A stretch of 64,000 nt of DNA from Streptomyces sp. TRM49041 (GTDB lineage: Bacteria > Actinomycetota > Actinomycetes > Streptomycetales > Streptomycetaceae): assembly GCF_008271805.1 (NCBI RefSeq), contig NZ_VSRY01000173.1:62001-126000 (forward strand), in the 5' to 3' direction. A model generated the notes under the pieces. That model made no database searches. It was given only the letters and a program-made list of their open reading frames with translations, and was not told where the DNA came from. Below are positions 1-11,003 of this stretch, piece after piece. How positions within the stretch are numbered: the stretch's first letter is position 1; every line of letters begins with the position of its first letter. A program made the position numbers and the translations under genes.

Positions 1-901
1 TGAGGAGGGTGGCGCAGCGCTGGGTCACGTACTGCGGCATGCGTTCGTTGATCTGGTTCGCCACTTCGACCAGGCGCAGGGGGCGGTGTGGGCCGATCGT
101 GTCCACGGGAGTGCCGTGGCCGCCGACGCCGGGGCCGGGGCGGAACGTCTGGAAGCCGAAGGGCTTGGTCTCGGCGCACCGGATGACGTCCCACAGGTCG
201 ACGCCCAGCTCGTGGCAGAGCACGGCCATCTCGTTGACGAGGGCGATGTTGACGTGCCGGAAGTTGGTCTCCAGGAGCTTCACCGTCTCGGCTTCGCGGG
301 GTCCACGCGCGCGTACCACCTTGTCGGTGAGGCGGCCGTAGAAGGTGGCGGCGGACTCGGTGCAGGCGGGGGTGAGGCCGCCGATGACCTTGGGAGTGTG
401 GGCGTAGCCGTGGGCGGCGCGGTTGCCGGGGTCGAGACGGCCGGGGGAGTAGGCGAGGTGGAAGTCCCGTCCGGCGCGGAGCCCGGAGCCCTGTTCGAGG
501 AGGGGGCGGAGGAAGTCCTCGGTGGTGCCGGGGTGGACGGGGGACTCGAGCAGCACGGTGGTGTGCGGGCGCAGCCGGGCGGCGAGCGCGCGGGCGGAGT
601 CGGCCACGGCGGTGAGGTCGGGGGTGCGGGAGGCGCCGGGCGGGGTGGGGGCGCAGATGACGGCCGTGCGGACGCGGCCCAGCTCGGCGGTGTCGGTGGT
701 GGGGCGGAAGCCGGACGACAGCATCCGGCGGATCTCGGACGGGGTGAGGGAGCCGTCGACCGGTGGGCGGCCGGCGGCGAGTTCCGCGACGGGGCGCGGG
801 TCCGTGTCGTAGCCGACGGTGTCGACACCGGCGGCGGTCGCGGCCTGGGCGAGGGGCAGTCCGAGGTGGCCGAGGCCGATGACGGCGAGGTCTGCGGGCA
901 T
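1..901 (-). CDS. Nucleotide-sugar dehydrogenase (UDP-glucose/GDP-mannose family), 3' end outside window
   Basis: The reading frame from the ATG at 901 stays open to base 1, so about 300 N-terminal residues are present and the C terminus lies outside the window. The N terminus reads as a Rossmann fold with the NAD-binding motif GLGHLGLP around residue 9, followed by a mostly conserved UDP-glucose/GDP-mannose dehydrogenase N-terminal domain (ICAPTPP, then ESPVHPGTTE, then the family signature region SPGRLDPGN). Such enzymes oxidise a UDP-hexose to the uronate in the cytoplasm for envelope or exopolysaccharide synthesis. The exact substrate (UDP-Glc or UDP-ManNAc) cannot be fixed without the C-terminal domain. 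It is divergent from glpD. Confidence 0.85.
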   Translation of the reverse strand, partial: MPADLAVIGLGHLGLPLAQAATAAGVDTVGYDTDPRPVAELAAGRPPVDGSLTPSEIRRMLSSGFRPTTDTAELGRVRTAVICAPTPPGASRTPDLTAVADSARALAARLRPHTTVLLESPVHPGTTEDFLRPLLEQGSGLRAGRDFHLAYSPGRLDPGNRAAHGYAHTPKVIGGLTPACTESAATFYGRLTDKVVRARGPREAETVKLLETNFRHVNIALVNEMAVLCHELGVDLWDVIRCAETKPFGFQTFRPGPGVGGHGTPVDTIGPHRPLRLVEVANQINERMPQYVTQRCATLL

Positions 902-950
902 GGGCGTGAGCCGTCCTTCCCAGTAGCCGGAGGGGACGAGACGCGCAAGT

Positions 951-1046
951 CCTGTGGACAGAACGAGCGGAGGCAATGTCAGACTAGGCGTAAATATGAC
1001 CGTTATGCGGCATTGCGTGGGTGTGGTCGCCCGAGTGTTGTCCACA
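951..1046. promoter_or_regulatory. Inverted pair of DnaA-box-like 9-mers between divergent genes
   Basis: CCTGTGGACA (951-960) and TGTCCACAGG (1039-1048) form an exact 10-bp inverted repeat with long spacing. TTGTCCACA at 1038-1046 matches the Streptomyces DnaA-box consensus as I recall it; the left copy read on the other strand is CTGTCCACA, one base off. The pair sits in the 240-bp region between the sugar dehydrogenase and glpD. It could titrate DnaA or regulate either gene; chance is not excluded. Confidence 0.4.
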
Positions 1047-1141
1047 GGTGGCGCGGGGCCGGTGGCCGATGTCGGGGAGCGGGGACAGAATCGAGTCTGT
1101 GAGCCCGGGCACCTGGGGGACGACGGCGACGGGAGTCAGCG

Positions 1142-2848
1142 GTGAGGACAGCGACACTGGGGCCCGCGGAGCGTGCCGCCGCGCTGGCGGCCATGGCCGA
1201 GCGCGAGCTCGACATGCTGGTCGTGGGCGGTGGGGTGGTCGGCGCCGGCACCGCGCTCGACGCGGCCACCCGTGGCCTCGCCACCGGACTGGTGGAGGCC
1301 CGCGACTGGGCGTCGGGTACGTCCAGCCGGTCCAGCAAACTCATCCACGGCGGCCTGCGCTATCTGGAGATGCTGGACTTCGCACTCGTCAGGGAAGCGC
1401 TCAAGGAGCGCGGACTGCTGCTGGAACGGCTCGCACCGCACCTCGTCAAACCGGTGCCCTTCCTCTACCCGTTGCAGCACAAGGGCTGGGAGCGCCTCTA
1501 CGCCGGCTCGGGCGTCGCCCTGTACGACGCGATGTCCCTCTCCTCCGGCCACGGCCGCGGCCTCCCCGTCCACCGCCACCTGTCCCGGCGGCGCGCCCTG
1601 CGCGTGGCCCCCGCCCTGCGCAAGGACGCCCTCGTCGGCGCCCTCCAGTACTACGACGCGCGGATGGACGACGCCCGCTATGTCGCCACCCTCGTCCGCA
1701 CGGCCGCGAGCTACGGCGCACACGCGGCCAGCCGGTCCCGCGTCATCGGCTTCCTCCGCGAGGGCGAACGGGTCGTCGGCGCGCGCGTGCAGGACGTGGA
1801 GGGCGGCGGCGAGTACGAGGTCCGCACCAAACAGATCGTCAATGCCACCGGTGTGTGGACCGACGACACCCAGGCGCTGATCGCCGAGCGCGGCCAGTTC
1901 CACGTCCGCGCCTCCAAAGGCATCCATCTGGTGGTGCCGAAGGACCGCATCCACTCGACGACGGGCCTGATCCTCCGTACGGAGAAGAGCGTCCTGTTCG
2001 TCATCCCCTGGGGCCGCCACTGGATCATCGGTACGACCGACACCGACTGGGACCTCGACAAGGCCCACCCCGCCGCGTCCAGCGCCGACATCGACTACCT
2101 CCTCGACCATGTGAACAGCGTCCTCGCCGTCCCCCTCACCAGGGACGACGTCCAGGGTGTCTACGCGGGCCTGCGCCCCCTGCTGGCCGGCGAGTCGGAC
2201 GCCACCAGCAAGCTCTCCCGCGAACACACCGTCGCCCACCCCGTACCCGGGCTCGTCGTCGTGGCGGGCGGCAAGTACACGACGTACCGCGTCATGGCCA
2301 AGGACGCGGTCGACGAGGCGGTCCACGGCCTCGACACCCGCGTAGCCCCCTGCGTCACCGAGGACGTCCCCCTCCTGGGTGCCGAGGGCTACCGCGCCCT
2401 GTGGAACGCCCGGGCTCGCATCGCCGCGCGAACGGGCCTCCATGTCGTCCGCGTCGAACACCTGCTGAACCGCTACGGCGCCCTGACCGAGGAACTCCTC
2501 GACCTCATCGCCGAAGACCCCACCCTCGGCGACCCCGTCACCGGCGCCGACGAGTACCTCCGCGCGGAGCTCCTCTACGCCGCCTCCCACGAGGGCGCCC
2601 GGCACCTCGACGACGTTCTCACCCGCCGCACCCGCATCTCCATCGAGACCTTCGACCGGGGCACCCGATGCGCCCGCGAGTGCGCGGAACTGATGGCGCG
2701 TGTGCTCGGCTGGGACGAGGACCAGATCGCCAGGGAGGTGGAGCACTACGAGAAGCGGGTGCAGGCCGAGCGCGAGTCCCAGCGCCAGCCCGACGACCTG
2801 ACCGCCGACGCGGCCCGCCTGGGCGCACCGGACATCGTGCCGCTGTGA
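1142..2848 (+). CDS. glpD: Aerobic glycerol-3-phosphate dehydrogenase (FAD)
   Basis: 568 residues starting at GTG. The enzyme oxidises sn-glycerol 3-phosphate to dihydroxyacetone phosphate and passes electrons to quinone at the membrane. The FAD-binding dinucleotide motif VVGGGVVGAG lies near residue 26, followed by the GlpD signature SSKLIHGGLRYLE near residue 62, and a C-terminal DAO_C helical domain (around 410-540) with AASHEGARHLDDVLTRRTR. Length matches the family. No glpF or glpK is adjacent, so glycerol uptake genes are elsewhere. Some Streptomyces carry a second copy; this could be either. Confidence 0.93.
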   Translation: MRTATLGPAERAAALAAMAERELDMLVVGGGVVGAGTALDAATRGLATGLVEARDWASGTSSRSSKLIHGGLRYLEMLDFALVREALKERGLLLERLAPHLVKPVPFLYPLQHKGWERLYAGSGVALYDAMSLSSGHGRGLPVHRHLSRRRALRVAPALRKDALVGALQYYDARMDDARYVATLVRTAASYGAHAASRSRVIGFLREGERVVGARVQDVEGGGEYEVRTKQIVNATGVWTDDTQALIAERGQFHVRASKGIHLVVPKDRIHSTTGLILRTEKSVLFVIPWGRHWIIGTTDTDWDLDKAHPAASSADIDYLLDHVNSVLAVPLTRDDVQGVYAGLRPLLAGESDATSKLSREHTVAHPVPGLVVVAGGKYTTYRVMAKDAVDEAVHGLDTRVAPCVTEDVPLLGAEGYRALWNARARIAARTGLHVVRVEHLLNRYGALTEELLDLIAEDPTLGDPVTGADEYLRAELLYAASHEGARHLDDVLTRRTRISIETFDRGTRCARECAELMARVLGWDEDQIAREVEHYEKRVQAERESQRQPDDLTADAARLGAPDIVPL

Positions 2849-2872
2849 CCGCGGGCGTCGGTGCGCTGGGAG

Positions 2873-3901
2873 TCACGGGGGCGGGCAGAACTCCGCTTCG
2901 AGCAGGGAGGGCTCCAGAGAGGAGCCGCCGGGGGTGGCGGCCAGGGTGTCCGTGTCGGTGCGGAAGGTGATGACGTGTCGCCCGTCGGGGGTCGCGGCGG
3001 TCCTGACATAACTGCCCGGGACGCGGCCGTTGTGCCCCCAGACGGTGACACCGCAGGACAGTTCGGCCGGGTAGAGGCCCATGCCGTAGATGCCGTGCGT
3101 GGGTGTCGTGTCCAGCAGGGCGCGGAGCTGGTGCGAGGGGAGGAGGCGGCCGCCGAGGAGGGCGGCGTAGAAGCGGTTGAGGTCGTCGAGGGTGCTGATC
3201 AGCTCCCCGGCCGCGCCCGCGACACGCGGGTCCAGGACGGTGACGTCCCGGCCGGCGGAGTCGTAGGCGGGGCTGTAGGGGGCGGGGAGCGTTGTGCGCG
3301 CGCCGGGGAACGATGTGCCGGTGAGGCTCAGGGGGGTGATGATGCGGCGGTGCGCCTCGGAGGCGTACGAACGGCCGGTGACGCGTTGGACGATCTGGCC
3401 CAGAAGTACGTAGTTGGTGTTGGAGTACGCGTACGAACCCGGAGCCGCCGGTGCGCGGGTGGCCAGGGCGGTGCGGACGGCGTCCTCCGGTCGGATGGGC
3501 GCGGACGACGGGACGTGGTCCGGCAGGCCGCTGGTGTGGGTGAGGAGGTGACGCAGGGTGACGCGCTGTCCCAGCGGGGGCGGGAGCAGGTCGGGTACGT
3601 GCGCCGACACGGGGGCGTCCAGGGCCAGTCGGCCCTCGGCGGCCAGTTGGAGGACGACCGTCGCGATGAACGTCTTCGTGATGCTGCCCGCGCGGAAGTG
3701 GTACGGGCGGCCGATGCCCGGGCCGGTTGTCTCGAAGCGCACCCCTGAGGAGTCTTCAGCGAGCAACGCGGCGGTGGGGGCCTTGCCCGCCGTCACCAGT
3801 CGGCTCAGTGTCGGGGAGGGGGCGGCGGCAGGGTTATTTGCAGTCAGTCCGCATATGGCCAGAACCAATGGCACCACCAGTCTCGTCCTCAACAGCGGCA
3901 T
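2873..3901 (-). CDS. Secreted serine beta-lactamase-family protein (D-Ala-D-Ala carboxypeptidase-like)
   Basis: 342 residues from the ATG at 3901, chosen because it begins a signal peptide (MPLLRTRL then a hydrophobic stretch ending near AAAPS); the frame is open upstream to 4060 but that extension has no signal. The class C beta-lactamase/DD-peptidase motifs are all present: SITK (S-x-x-K) near residue 76, YSN (Y-x-N) and HNG (H-x-G) near the C terminus. The protein is predicted to be exported and to act on D-Ala peptides or related esters at the cell wall. Substrate is not deducible. It is divergent from the first kinase gene with about 157 bp between starts. Confidence 0.85.
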   Translation of the reverse strand: MPLLRTRLVVPLVLAICGLTANNPAAAPSPTLSRLVTAGKAPTAALLAEDSSGVRFETTGPGIGRPYHFRAGSITKTFIATVVLQLAAEGRLALDAPVSAHVPDLLPPPLGQRVTLRHLLTHTSGLPDHVPSSAPIRPEDAVRTALATRAPAAPGSYAYSNTNYVLLGQIVQRVTGRSYASEAHRRIITPLSLTGTSFPGARTTLPAPYSPAYDSAGRDVTVLDPRVAGAAGELISTLDDLNRFYAALLGGRLLPSHQLRALLDTTPTHGIYGMGLYPAELSCGVTVWGHNGRVPGSYVRTAATPDGRHVITFRTDTDTLAATPGGSSLEPSLLEAEFCPPP

Positions 3902-4058
3902 GGCGCGGCACCCTCCCTCACCGTCATCCTTGCGGACGCCGGACCCGGGAGAACCACCGGTCCCGGGGTGAGGGACAATGAAGGCTCTTCCAAGGCGGGT
4001 TACCGCATCGCGCGGACGCGGCAGGCGCGGGCGAGGAACAGGATCGCAGAGGGGACGC

Positions 4059-6254
4059 ATGTCGGGAGCGGAGCAGTCGCGGGACGCGGCGCGAGAACCT
4101 CAGCGGGACGCCGACGGCGAGAGCACGACCTCGAAGGGTGCGACGGTGAAGGAAGACAAGGCCCAGGAGGGCGCGACCTCCAAGGAGGACGCGGCCTCCA
4201 AGGCGGCCGCCACCTCCAAGGCGGCCGCGGCTTCGAAGGAGGCTCCGGCTTCCAAGTCGGCCGCCGCTTCGAAGGGTGCCGGCGCCGACGCGGAGACCGG
4301 GGCGCCGAAAGGCCGGGCGGCCGGGAACGGCGCGCAGGTGACCAATGAAGGGCGGCTGCTGGCCGGGCGCTACCGGCTCGGTGGCGTTCTCGGGCGGGGC
4401 GGCATGGGCACCGTCTGGCGAGCCGTCGACGAGACCCTCGGCCGTACCGTCGCCGTCAAGGAGCTGCGCTTCCCCAACAGCATCGACGAGGACGAGAAGC
4501 GACGCCTCATCACCCGGACCCTCCGCGAGGCCAAGGCCATCGCCCGGATCCGCAACAACAGCGCCGTGACCGTGTACGACGTGGTCGACGAGGACGACCG
4601 CCCGTGGATCGTCATGGAGCTCGTGGAGGGCAAGTCCCTGGCCGAGGTGGTCCGCGAGGACGGCACCCTCACGCCCCGGCGCGCCGCCGAGGTGGGGCTG
4701 GCCATCCTCGACGTCCTGCGGTCCGCCCACCGCCAGGGCATTCTCCACCGCGACGTGAAGCCGTCCAACGTCCTCATCTCCGACGACGGCCGCGTCGTCC
4801 TCACCGACTTCGGCATCGCGCAGGTCGAGGGCGACCCGTCCATCACCTCCACCGGCATGCTCGTCGGCGCGCCCTCCTACATCTCGCCCGAGCGCGCCCG
4901 CGGCCACCGGCCCGGCCCGGCCGCCGACATGTGGTCGCTCGGCGGGCTGCTGTACGCGTCCGTCGAGGGTCACCCGCCGTACGACAAGGGCTCCGCCATC
5001 GCGACGCTCACCGCCGTGATGACCGAGCAGCTCGATCCGCCCAAGAACGCGGGGCCGCTGGAGAAGGTCATCTACGGGCTGCTCGCCAAGGACCCGGCGC
5101 AGCGCCTCGACGACGCCGGGGCGCGAGCGCTCCTCAACGACGTCATCCGCGCGACCGACACCGCCGCCGTGCCGGCCGAACCCGAGCCGTCGCCGGAGGC
5201 CACCCGGGTCGTACCGCTGCCGCCCACGCCGTCCCCGGCCACCAGGCGCACCCCGACGGCGTCGGCCTCCTCCGCCGCGTCCGCCCCCGCGGCCCCGGCC
5301 ACCGAGGCCACCGCGGACCGCCTGCGCGGCGCCCTCCGCTCCGTACGGAACGCGGCCGCGGCGGCCACCGCCACCAAGCCGGGCACGGCCAGGGCGAACC
5401 AGCCGGGACGCTCCGGTCCGCCCGTCCCCGCTCGGGCGCCGCTCACCGATGTGGTGCCTCGGCGCACGCTCGTCATCATCGCGGTCGTGGCCGTGCTCGC
5501 CGTTCTCGCCACCGTGCTCGCCTTCGCCCTCAACGGCGACGACGACCCGGGCGCCCAGGGCAAGGGCGGCAGCCAGGGAGACACGGCGGCGTCGGCCGGT
5601 GCCACCGCGGGCAGCGGCAGCGGCTCCGGCGACGGCGCCACCGCCGGTGACACCGACGGCGGCGACGCCGACACCGACGGCGATCAGGGCAAGGAGCAGG
5701 AACAGCAGCAGGACGGCGGCCAGTCCGGGAACACCGGAGCCACCGGCGACCAGGGCGGCGCCAAGCCCTCCGGGTCGCCCGGCACCGGCCCGGCCCTCCC
5801 CGCCGGGTACAAGATGATCACCAACGACCGCTTCCGCTTCTCCATGGCCATGCCGGCGAACTTCCGCATGACCGACATAGCGGGCCGTGGCTCCGGCGGG
5901 ATCTTCAGTGCCGCCGGCGGCTTCCCGCGCATCCAGGTCGACTACACCGACAGCCCCGGCAGCGACGCCGCCGCCGCATGGAACGCCGCCATGGGCGCTG
6001 TGGCCGCCAGCAGCAACGGCTACGAGCACCACGGCATCAAGCCGGTCTCGTACAACGGCTATCCGACGGTCGCCGATTGGCAGTTCGAGCGCAATCAGGG
6101 CGGAGAACGGGTATGGGTGCTCAACAGGGGGTTCAAGGTCGACGCCACTCACGGCTACGCGATCATGATCTCGTGCAAGTCCAGTGAGTGGAACGGGCCG
6201 GAGTGCACCGCGCTCCGGAGCACCGCGTTCGCGACGTTCCGCCCCACGGACTGA
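4059..6254 (+). CDS. Membrane Ser/Thr protein kinase (active PknB-type), kinase 1
   Basis: 731 residues if ATG 4059 (preceded by GAGGGG) is used; the frame is open to an ATG at 3978. Residues about 15-90 are a low-complexity tail with repeated A/T-S-K units. The kinase domain follows: GRGGMGTVW glycine loop, VAVKEL lysine, HRDVKPSNV catalytic loop, TDFGIA metal loop, SPERA. A Pro/Ala linker, one TM helix (around residue 470, LVIIAVVAVLAVLATVL), a Gly/Asp-rich stalk and an extracellular domain of about 150 residues complete it. It is therefore a receptor kinase with its catalytic face in the cytoplasm. First of four tandem kinase genes. Confidence 0.92.
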   Translation: MSGAEQSRDAAREPQRDADGESTTSKGATVKEDKAQEGATSKEDAASKAAATSKAAAASKEAPASKSAAASKGAGADAETGAPKGRAAGNGAQVTNEGRLLAGRYRLGGVLGRGGMGTVWRAVDETLGRTVAVKELRFPNSIDEDEKRRLITRTLREAKAIARIRNNSAVTVYDVVDEDDRPWIVMELVEGKSLAEVVREDGTLTPRRAAEVGLAILDVLRSAHRQGILHRDVKPSNVLISDDGRVVLTDFGIAQVEGDPSITSTGMLVGAPSYISPERARGHRPGPAADMWSLGGLLYASVEGHPPYDKGSAIATLTAVMTEQLDPPKNAGPLEKVIYGLLAKDPAQRLDDAGARALLNDVIRATDTAAVPAEPEPSPEATRVVPLPPTPSPATRRTPTASASSAASAPAAPATEATADRLRGALRSVRNAAAAATATKPGTARANQPGRSGPPVPARAPLTDVVPRRTLVIIAVVAVLAVLATVLAFALNGDDDPGAQGKGGSQGDTAASAGATAGSGSGSGDGATAGDTDGGDADTDGDQGKEQEQQQDGGQSGNTGATGDQGGAKPSGSPGTGPALPAGYKMITNDRFRFSMAMPANFRMTDIAGRGSGGIFSAAGGFPRIQVDYTDSPGSDAAAAWNAAMGAVAASSNGYEHHGIKPVSYNGYPTVADWQFERNQGGERVWVLNRGFKVDATHGYAIMISCKSSEWNGPECTALRSTAFATFRPTD

Positions 6255-6417
6255 CCGGGGGCACGTATCGTGAGAGCGCGCCGACCGTACAAGGCTGAAT
6301 CAAGCGGGTAACCGCACAAGAAGCGATCGGAATTGACGGCTCTGTACAGCTCGCACGACGCGTGCGACTCGTGCGAACGGCGGAGCCGGGGGGACAGCGC
6401 GCTGCTGGGGAGGCGTC

Positions 6418-9009
6418 GTGGACGACTACGCGGGAAGGGTGCTGGCCGACCGCTATCGCCTGCCGCTGCTGCCCTCCGACGCGGATGACGGCGCGGGCGA
6501 CGTCGACTCGGGCGATGTCCACGCGGGCACCGGGCTCGTCGAGACACGCGCCTTCGACACGTACAGCGGCCAGGAGGTCATGGTCCGGCAGCTGCCCCTG
6601 CCCGAGACCGTGGAGGCCGAGGTCGTCGAAGCGGACGACCCGTACCACCGCCCGTACGGGCGGACGGCCCAGCGGACCGCCCGGCGCGCCGACGTCCGCG
6701 CGACAGCCGACCCGGCCGTCCGGCGCGCCGTCGAGGCCGTGCAGGCCGTCGCTCAGATACCCGACCACCCGCGACTCGACCAGGTCTTCGACGTCTTCAC
6801 CGAGGCCGGCTCGCTCTGGATCGTCACCGAACTGATCGCCGCCAGGCCCCTCGCCGCCCTGGTCCGCGACAAGCCGCTGAGCGCCTATCGCGCGGCCGAG
6901 ATCGCCTCCGACGTCCTCACCGCGCTGCGCGCCCTGCACGCCCACGGCTGGACCCACCGGAACATCACCGTCCGCACCGTGCTCGTCTGCGACGACGGGC
7001 GCGTCGTCCTCACCGGACTCGCCGCGGGCGCCGCCGAGGACGCCCTCTGCGGCTACGCCCCGGTACCGCTCCCCGACGACATGGACCAGCTGCCTCACGG
7101 GGACATGGAGGACGACGGCCAGGGGGGCCCGTACGAGGACGAGGCCGGTGAGCTGGACGAGGACGAGGACGAAGACGAGGCCGAGTACGGGGACGGCGAG
7201 GGGTACCAGGACGGCGCCGGAGAGGCGTACGGCCCCGCCCTCGACCCCGCCTACGGCGACCCGTACGTCGCCGACCACGGCGACGACACGTACGACGTCG
7301 TCCACCACACCACCCCCGCACCCCTCCCGCCCGGCCCCCCGGCCCTGCCCAGCGGGTACGAACCCCAGTGGGTCGCCCAGGTCGCGGACCGCATCGCCGA
7401 CGACGATGACGACGACGCCCACGAGCCCGGCCGCGACGCCGCCCATGACGCGGACCGGGCGGACCGGGGCGACCGCCACAGGGACGGCGGCGGCCCCCCG
7501 CGCGCCCTCCTCGCCGGTACGTGGCGGGACGGCCCCGTCCCGGCGGGCGGCGGCAGCTCCCCGTACGGGGACGTCGCACCGCACGGCGGCCCCCGCGCCG
7601 CCCTGCACGCCGACGCCCAGCGCCGCACTCACCAGCAGGAGTCCCGCCCCCGCCGGGCCGGGCTCGCGGCCTCCGCGCCCGGGGACCGAGAGCCGGCCCA
7701 TGCCACCACCCCGGCCTCCGGGCCCGCCGTCCACCGCGGCCCCACCACGCCCCTCGCCGCCGAGCGCGCCCGCCAGGCCAGGATCGCCGTCGTCGGCCCG
7801 GTCACCGAGCGGTGGGCGCCCGAGCAGGCCGGCCCCGTGCACGGCACCTGGCAGCTCGCGCCGCCCATCGGGCCCGCCACGGACCTGTGGGCGCTGGGCG
7901 CACTGCTCTTCCGCGTCCTCCAGGGCCACGCCCCGTACCCCGAGGACAGCGCCGCCGAGTTGGTCCAGATGGTGTGCGCCGAGCCGCCCGCCTACGCCGA
8001 GGACTGCGGCGCGCTGCGCCCCGTCGTCGAGTCGCTGCTGCGCCAGGACCCCACCGAGCGGCCGGAGTTCGAGGAGCTGCGCGGCTGGCTGCGCTCGCTG
8101 ATCCGCTCGGCGCCCGAGCCCGACGCCGGTACCGCCGTCGTGCCCATGCCGTCGGCCGATGCCGCCCGCCTGCCGATCGTCCGCCGTCGTGGCGACCTGG
8201 TCCGCCGGCGTCGTACGAGCGCGCCCGCCGCGGCCGCCCCGGCCCGCCACCGCCACAAGAAGACCAAGGAGCGGCGGCCGAGAGGAGGCCCCCGCGCCCT
8301 GGGCCGTACGCTGCTGCTGCTCATATTCCTGGCGCTCGCCGCCGCCGTCGCGTACGCCGTGCTGTTCATGCCCAAGGCGGAGTCGCAGGACCGGTCGGAG
8401 AGCCCCACGGGCACGGCCCGGCCGACGCCGACCGGCCCGCATCAGCAGCCCTCGGCCGGCTCCCCGGCCGACCCCGGACCGACACCCCGGCAGAGCCCGT
8501 CCCCGGGCAGCCAGGCGCCGTCCACCAACGCCGTCACGCCCACCGCGCCCGCGCTCGCCGACGGGTACGTCGTCCGTGACGACCCCGAGGGCTTCCGTAT
8601 CGGCGTCGACCGCACCTGGCGCCGCAGTCCCATCAACGACATCGGCCAAGTCCGTTACTCGGACGGCGACTACACGCTGATCGTCGTCCCCGGCCGGGAC
8701 ACCGTCCGCGCGGCCGGCGCGGACCCGCTGGAGTACCAGCGGAACAAGGAGCGCGAGCTCCAGCCGTGGCGCGACTCGTCCTGGGCGTCCGCGACCGGGC
8801 TGCGCCGGGTCGACATAGGCCGACAGGCCATGGCGGAGGGCCAGTTCACCTGGCAGGACGGCAACGGCCGCCAGGTGTACGTCCGTAACCTGGCGATCGT
8901 CATCGACGACCGCTACCACGTCGTCCAGGCCATCGGCCCGGAGTCCGGCCGCGACAAGGTCAAGGAGATCTACGAACAGGCCACCAAGGCGTACAGGGCG
9001 ACCCGTTGA
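6418..9009 (+). CDS. Membrane pseudokinase with long acidic insertion, kinase 2
   Basis: 863 residues from GTG 6418. The fold follows the bacterial Ser/Thr kinase order but every catalytic residue is changed: no glycine-rich loop, VMVRQL replaces VAVK (Lys to Arg), HRNITVRTV replaces HRDxKxxN (no catalytic Asp), and LTGL replaces TDFG (no metal-binding Asp). An insertion of roughly 240 residues, rich in Asp/Glu then in Pro/Ala, separates the metal-loop position from the WAPEQ (APE) position. A C-lobe, a basic segment, one TM helix (TLLLLIFLALAAAVAYAVL) and an extracellular domain like those of kinases 1 and 3 follow. Probably a non-catalytic partner or scaffold of the neighbouring kinases. 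Confidence 0.88.
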   Translation: MDDYAGRVLADRYRLPLLPSDADDGAGDVDSGDVHAGTGLVETRAFDTYSGQEVMVRQLPLPETVEAEVVEADDPYHRPYGRTAQRTARRADVRATADPAVRRAVEAVQAVAQIPDHPRLDQVFDVFTEAGSLWIVTELIAARPLAALVRDKPLSAYRAAEIASDVLTALRALHAHGWTHRNITVRTVLVCDDGRVVLTGLAAGAAEDALCGYAPVPLPDDMDQLPHGDMEDDGQGGPYEDEAGELDEDEDEDEAEYGDGEGYQDGAGEAYGPALDPAYGDPYVADHGDDTYDVVHHTTPAPLPPGPPALPSGYEPQWVAQVADRIADDDDDDAHEPGRDAAHDADRADRGDRHRDGGGPPRALLAGTWRDGPVPAGGGSSPYGDVAPHGGPRAALHADAQRRTHQQESRPRRAGLAASAPGDREPAHATTPASGPAVHRGPTTPLAAERARQARIAVVGPVTERWAPEQAGPVHGTWQLAPPIGPATDLWALGALLFRVLQGHAPYPEDSAAELVQMVCAEPPAYAEDCGALRPVVESLLRQDPTERPEFEELRGWLRSLIRSAPEPDAGTAVVPMPSADAARLPIVRRRGDLVRRRRTSAPAAAAPARHRHKKTKERRPRGGPRALGRTLLLLIFLALAAAVAYAVLFMPKAESQDRSESPTGTARPTPTGPHQQPSAGSPADPGPTPRQSPSPGSQAPSTNAVTPTAPALADGYVVRDDPEGFRIGVDRTWRRSPINDIGQVRYSDGDYTLIVVPGRDTVRAAGADPLEYQRNKERELQPWRDSSWASATGLRRVDIGRQAMAEGQFTWQDGNGRQVYVRNLAIVIDDRYHVVQAIGPESGRDKVKEIYEQATKAYRATR

Positions 9010-9142
9010 GGCCGCGCTGATATCACTCTCAGTGGCGAAATCACGCCAATCAGAAGGGTGCGCATCACGGTGAGGTCTCCGTGGCGGCCCCGAGGTTCCG
9101 CCTCCCGCACACCCTCCGTAACCTTGCTCCGAATCAGCGGGC

Positions 9143-10975
<1,833 letters not shown>

Positions 10976-11003
10976 CCTCCTCGGCGTGAGCGGAGGAGAT
11001 GCC

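Noticed and set aside
1136..2746. Long minus-strand open frame of 536 codons opposite glpD
   Set aside because: It is antisense to a clear full-length GlpD, has low-complexity Gly/Val/Asp composition and no ribosome-binding site; a usual shadow in high-GC DNA.
7010..7579. Arg-rich minus-strand frame in the pseudokinase insertion
   Set aside because: Composition is produced by the Asp/Pro-rich coding strand; no start signal.
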